DNA of 64,000 nt, from assembly GCA_037833965.1 (NCBI GenBank), contig AP031355.1, forward strand, positions 29,413,501-29,477,500, in the 5' to 3' direction. Position 1 is the stretch's first letter; every line of letters starts with the position of its first letter. The stretch comes from Marchantia polymorpha subsp. ruderalis. Taxonomy: Eukaryota > Streptophyta > Marchantiopsida > Marchantiales > Marchantiaceae. Below are positions 59,231-64,000 of this stretch, piece after piece. The notes under the pieces were generated by a model. The model had not been told where the DNA came from, made no database searches, and worked only from the letters and a program-made list of their open reading frames with translations. Both the position numbers and the translations under genes were made by a program.

Positions 59231-62200
59231 ATATTTTGCATGAGAACCATAAGTAGAGTTTATTAGAAATTTTTCATTTTTCTATATATATATATATATA
59301 TATCTCTTATGATGTTTTAATTACAACTCAATTCAAGGTAGCTATAGGTTAAAAATGGCTCTATATTGGATTTTTTCTAGAATTTCTTGTGGAATAATCA
59401 CATAGAACATGGAATTTATTATCTTTACAACATGAAAGATTCATTCTGTAGACATAATAAACTTTCTTTGTTAGATCTAGATTGATTGTAGGTAGTTCAT
59501 TAATGTCTATTTCAACTTAAAATAGTTTGAAAGGTTAGATTTAATTTAAATTATTATAAGGAAGTCTAACAAAAGCTCTTGATCAATACTTTAGTATTTT
59601 AACCAATAAAACTTTTACAGATTCTTCTGGTCCGCAAAAATAGATGATATATTTTAGTGTCAATGTTTTGATGTGTGTCATCTTGTTTTATTGTTTTTGT
59701 ATTTTAGTGATTCATATAATAAATCTAATGGCTAAATCAGTTTTTCAAAACCTATCGATGTAGAAGTCAAATTGAATGAATTTATCTTCTTCAATAAATT
59801 ATAATTATTGAATGTGTTGATTACAATAAACTTGATCAATTTTACAAATAATAAATAATTGTCTTTGAATCACAAATAAACAAAGTGAAATTTTAACATG
59901 TAAATATTATTTTATATTATCTACAAGTTTCTGTCAAACTTCTTCATTCTTTTCAAAACGGAATTTTAATTGCAACTTCTGAATAAAAAAATCGAATAAT
60001 TGTGAAAAAATTCAATTTTATCATATTATTTTGATGACATTTTTACAATTTTTTTTAACTATCACATCTCACAACAAATTCAATGTCATTAACACTTAAT
60101 TATTATTATTATCTATATTATGCAATAAAATGCTCATTTTGAAGTTAAAAAAATCCACATCAAAATTACATAGCTAAACCTTTATATATCTCAAAAAACT
60201 ATTTGTACATTATATTTGTATTCTCCTTTATTTTATTTTTTATGAATCCATGCAAAATGTGTATATCACTTTGAAGATAAAACTATACCATACTATGGTA
60301 ACATTAATCATTATAGATTTTAATTGTATCAAAGCGTAATTTTGTGGCATAATATTCAATAAATTTTGATGATACAACGTAAAACAACGAAATTTGGAAC
60401 AAGATCTCAAGAATTGGATGCTGATTCTTATTAACTTTTGAAACGAAAATAGGGAAATATATGATATCGTGCATAATAAAAAATCTGATTTATAATTTCA
60501 GTGATTTATTGAATGATCACTTATTCAAACACCGAAATACACACAAATCAACTTTAATATGTATTAGATTTAACTATTTAATCGCATTTAATCTATAGCG
60601 ATATATTATTTAGTTCACTAAAGTTGAAATTTATCTTATCCTAGATGGTTCATTTTACTAAGATCCTATCAAGTTTTTGTACTCTGTCTTTGTAACCTTC
60701 AAGCAATAGGTTTCAACTACTATACACAAACTTAACTACTAGCATATTCTAATGAATAAAGTAAAAAACGGATGTGACATTATGTTAATAAAAACACAAC
60801 ATGTGTTTTCAACAATCAAATCATGAACATGTGTAGTCTAAGATATTTTATAAGGTACATATTATTCTACAAATTTTTATGACACATTTTATATGTTTTC
60901 AAAATGTAAAATTTTTGTTGCTGCTACAATGACTTTTGTGCTAAGAGTCATAAGAAATGTTTGAGTATTTGCAATTGCAAGATTTCATTGATTGCAAGTC
61001 TTGGGGATAAATATTTCAAGATTAGGTTGAAACTTCATATAAATCTAAGCATTCCTTGGCTCTCATCCTTGCATACTTGGTCTGTTAAGTTGATTTGTGA
61101 TCATGCTGCATCAGATGTGTGATCACATCCACATAAAGAATTTGTTTAGTCAAAGATATAGGCCTAGAGTGAGCATTGAACAACACATGGAAACACACCA
61201 TTCACATATATTGAAGATTTATTTTTTTAAAATTCCAAATCTAGGTGACTTTCATGATGTACATTCCTTAAATAAATGTCTTGATTTTATTTCTTGATTT
61301 CTTTATTTATTTCTTGATAATTTCTTGATTTTATTTGTAACATACACACGAATATCTAGTTTGGTTTTGTTGGATCTCTGCCTTATCATATTGACTCTAG
61401 TTAGATTAAAGGTTGATTTTAATATATGAATACTATATTGATCCTCGATCATGATCCTCGTAATTGCATATCCACATCATGAGCTTAACTCTCACATCAA
61501 GTTTAGCAGTAGACTCTATTCATATTTCCAAGTCCAAGGTTTATTACACCAATATAGATACTTGTCTTAGAATAAATTCACTCATACTTAAATTTTGAGA
61601 TACTTTTAGCATTGATTTTATAAGAAATTTTTGTAATTAAAAATTTGAAAAAATTTAAGTTATAAAATGTAGAGTTTTTCTAGAAAGACTTTTACATGTT
61701 TTTTTACTACATCAGTTTTAGTATTCTTTACTTCCAACGTAATAAAAATATTTTTTGAATTTTTTGAAATTTAATTTATGCACTTTAATTATAAACGAAA
61801 GTAATATCTTAAGATAAGGCTTCTTATTGAAGTCAAAATAAATTTTATTTTCTTGGTGAAAATATTTTAATATCTTTTTATGGTCACAAATTACAATTAA
61901 ATACAACAATTTAGCTTTAAAATGATTAAATTTTATTTTAAATGATACAAATAATTCATTGATATTTTGAAATACAACCGAGTTGTGGCAAAAAAATTTT
62001 AAAAATTTAAAGAATATATTTATGTAAATAAATTCATTAAGTAAAAGGACCAAAGTTCATTTTTCGAGACATTGGAATAAAAATTCAGAACTCCTTAAGG
62101 AAAAAAGAAATTTCTCGCAACAGTACTATGCTAGAGTTGATACAAAAATACTTTTCTCAAAATCATAGTTATAATTTATTTTACTTTTGGAATTATCAGT

Positions 62201-62840
62201 TATATCTTCAACGTAAAAAATTCATCAATGTGAACTTTAAGATTGATGCAATAGTTGATGTAAAAACTTATTATACAAAATTATAGAATTATTATCTGAA
62301 TTTCCTTACAACTTTACTAATATATATATATATAATGTGATTGCACCAAAAAACAGAAATGGATAGAAATGGATAGAAATGGAGCACATATAAGATGAAA
62401 ATACAAATTGCATACGCTTCAAAAATTCTGTCAGAAGAAGTGATCATTAAAAATAAAATGATGAATTTGCCTGTAGATTGTACAAACTTTGAAATTGTTA
62501 CTTCATTTTGAATGCAAATTTCACATTGACAATGACTCAATATAAATATACAAATATAACTTGAGCATTTCAGAAAAAAAAGTCTGCAATTCTATCAAAT
62601 TATTTTTAACGTCATTTAATATCAAGAAAAATAAGTAAAAATGGATTTTAAGAAGAAATTACTGAAAATATTATTCATGAATACACTTTATCTGAATAAT
62701 GATCTACAGAGATAGATTGTATGAGGGATTAGTTCTGTCATGGTAGTGTTGAATGTTTACACTCTTTCCTCTGTAACTATAAACCAAGTACACATTTTCC
62801 CCCAGCATCTCAGTTCCATTCTAGACTAATATCACCACAT
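59231..62840. other. AT-rich noncoding, mostly right copy of the segmental duplication
   Basis: Contains (AT)n at 59283-59304 and 62320-62334. From 59990 it parallels 47930 onward. No gene signal is visible. Confidence 0.5.
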
Positions 62841-64000
62841 ACCTCCACTACCACACAGTAGCACAAATGACATAAACTGAAAAATGTGTTGCTGTTACAC
62901 AAAGTGTCTTGACATCCAGAGCATAATGTAGCAGCTTTGCAAGGCAAAGCAATCCCTCGAGGGTGTCCAGCACATCCATACACACACGTCGCTTGAAACG
63001 GACATTCATTTCCATCGTCATTTTGGGATAGTTAGGAAGGATCACCGTTGTCACTTGCTGTGTTCCTTCAATGCTATCTCTTCCATGAGGAGATTTTATG
63101 TTTCTTGTACATTCATACATCAAACATGAAACCAAAATGTCACTTTAGCTGATTGCTAACCTGAAATATAGACCAAATCTAAAACATGTTTAAAATAACA
63201 GATTCAAAGGCATTATCTACCAAACTAAAATCTCACTATTTACCTTCAATTTGGTGATCTCCAAACTTCTGTCTCGTTGTCACCACTCATCATCATGATA
63301 TCAGGAAACTTATGATCCCATATATTGTATGGTTGATGTATCGGCTGATTTTCGTAGGTTGAAAACGATTTCAAGTTCCCTTGAAGCACTGGTGTTCTTG
63401 GCTCCTCCATGAAGTTACCTATGACATGAGGATCAGAACTTTGTGTAAAGGTGCCCCTGGACGCGCTTCCATTGTGTATACATGCATTGTTGTTTTCTGA
63501 GAAGAGGGAGTAAAAATTCTCAGTATGACCACTTGGCGTTCCGTTGCTGCTCCTAGAGGATCCTACAGATCCCAGGTCCTCTAATCCCCCTCGCATTCCA
63601 TTCTGGCTTGGGAACATTGATGTTTGTCCAATAGTTCCAATTTGACCCAAGGAACTTGATGCTTTCAAAGCATTATTCTCTGAGTTCCCAATCCTTTTGT
63701 TCTCAGCAAGTTGCTGAAAAGAGTCTGCAAAATTCAAATCTTGAGAAGAGACTGCATATCTGTCATATGCATTCATGGCTCTTCGGAGAGGAGCCATAGT
63801 TGTCGTCATGGAAGAAACCACGGGAGATTGAACATTCTCTGTCACGATTCTTGCTTTCCCGCGGGAAATTGCAGCTGCATATGACCGCCCATCTTCCATC
63901 AATGTTCTGCCTTCCATCTGATGGCGCCCAGTCGATCTCGTCCACATTGAGGCAGGAAGAAGCACCATGTGAGTGGCCGGGCCTAATCCTACAGGTACAA
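59990..64000. repeat. segmental duplication, right copy (continues past the edge)
   Basis: Same orientation and order as 47930-51440. It retains the exon body 63246-63818 that is missing from the left copy and lacks the extra inverted arm found at 50698-50812. Confidence 0.88.
63246..64000 (-). CDS. CCCH/RRM/OST-HTH gene paralogue, C-terminal exon (5' part beyond right edge)
   Basis: The frame is open from the right edge (VPVGLGPATHMVLLPASMW) to a TGA at 63246, about 250 codons. The sequence is low-complexity and rich in Ser, Asn, Gly and Gln (SFQQLAENKRIGNSENNALK, GSVGSSRSSNGTPSGHTENF), typical of the disordered tail of plant CCCH/RRM RNA-binding proteins. Its first 50 residues match the damaged gene ending near 51280. 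A GT donor follows the TGA immediately (GAAG|GTAAAT), so an alternative splice could skip the stop into an exon near 63030-62940 (EMNVRFKRRVCMDVLDTLEG). That block is also conserved in the left copy. Domain content is inferred from the paralogue because the 5' exons lie outside the window. Confidence 0.6.
   Translation of the reverse strand, partial: VPVGLGPATHMVLLPASMWTRSTGRHQMEGRTLMEDGRSYAAAISRGKARIVTENVQSPVVSSMTTTMAPLRRAMNAYDRYAVSSQDLNFADSFQQLAENKRIGNSENNALKASSSLGQIGTIGQTSMFPSQNGMRGGLEDLGSVGSSRSSNGTPSGHTENFYSLFSENNNACIHNGSASRGTFTQSSDPHVIGNFMEEPRTPVLQGNLKSFSTYENQPIHQPYNIWDHKFPDIMMMSGDNETEVWRSPN

Overview
This is nuclear DNA of a land plant, most likely a bryophyte (moss-like). Three things point that way. 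Genes have short exons with GT-AG introns. There are plant-type genes, including an At4g02110-like BRCT protein and plant-type tRNAs. There is also an apparent orthologue of the centriole protein OFD1, which fits a lineage with flagellated sperm, and retroelements with moss-like gag ORFs. No bacterial or organellar operon is visible. Exon models were assembled by hand from splice sites and reading phase, and no similarity search was run.

Layout. 1-2.0 kb: 5' part of a BRCT gene on the minus strand, running off the left edge. 3.63 and 9.22 kb: tRNA-Lys(CTT) and tRNA-Leu(CAA), both minus, in AT-rich DNA without other genes. 12.1-20.5 kb: a 16-exon OFD1-like gene, plus strand. 20.8-21.7 kb: a two-exon gene for a 55-residue membrane protein, minus, convergent with OFD1. 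22.0-25.8 kb: a SETD6-like lysine methyltransferase, plus, divergent from the small gene across a 278 bp shared promoter with telo-boxes. 25.8-30.6 kb: tandem repeats and a dienelactone hydrolase remnant.

30.6-45.9 kb is a nested transposon block. A MULE/FAR1-like transposase gene on the minus strand is broken by three insertions: a hAT element (33139-35915, 8-bp target duplication TTACTTAG), a Ty3/gypsy 3' end with a 3.1 kb LTR-like segment (36371 to about 39930), and a complete 4.45 kb TG...CA unit (40313-44766, 5-bp target duplication ACCAA). The last two share, in inverted orientation, a coiled-coil gag-like ORF plus a conserved 0.96 kb tail, so the ORF appears to lie inside the LTR.

46-64 kb holds tandem repeats, AT-rich DNA, a decayed copia element, and a segmental duplication (about 47.9-51.4 kb against 60.0-64.0 kb). 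The duplication carries two copies of a CCCH/RRM/OST-HTH RNA-binding gene on the minus strand. The left copy has lost about 0.58 kb of exon and carries frameshifts. Several long foldbacks (53.39, 53.73-53.96, 51.82-51.98, 50.70-51.07 kb) could be small-RNA precursors or miniature transposons.

The most unusual signals are the ORF-bearing LTR-like units, the SETD6 homologue with a large charged insertion in its SET domain, the 55-residue membrane protein with its shared promoter, and the foldback cluster.
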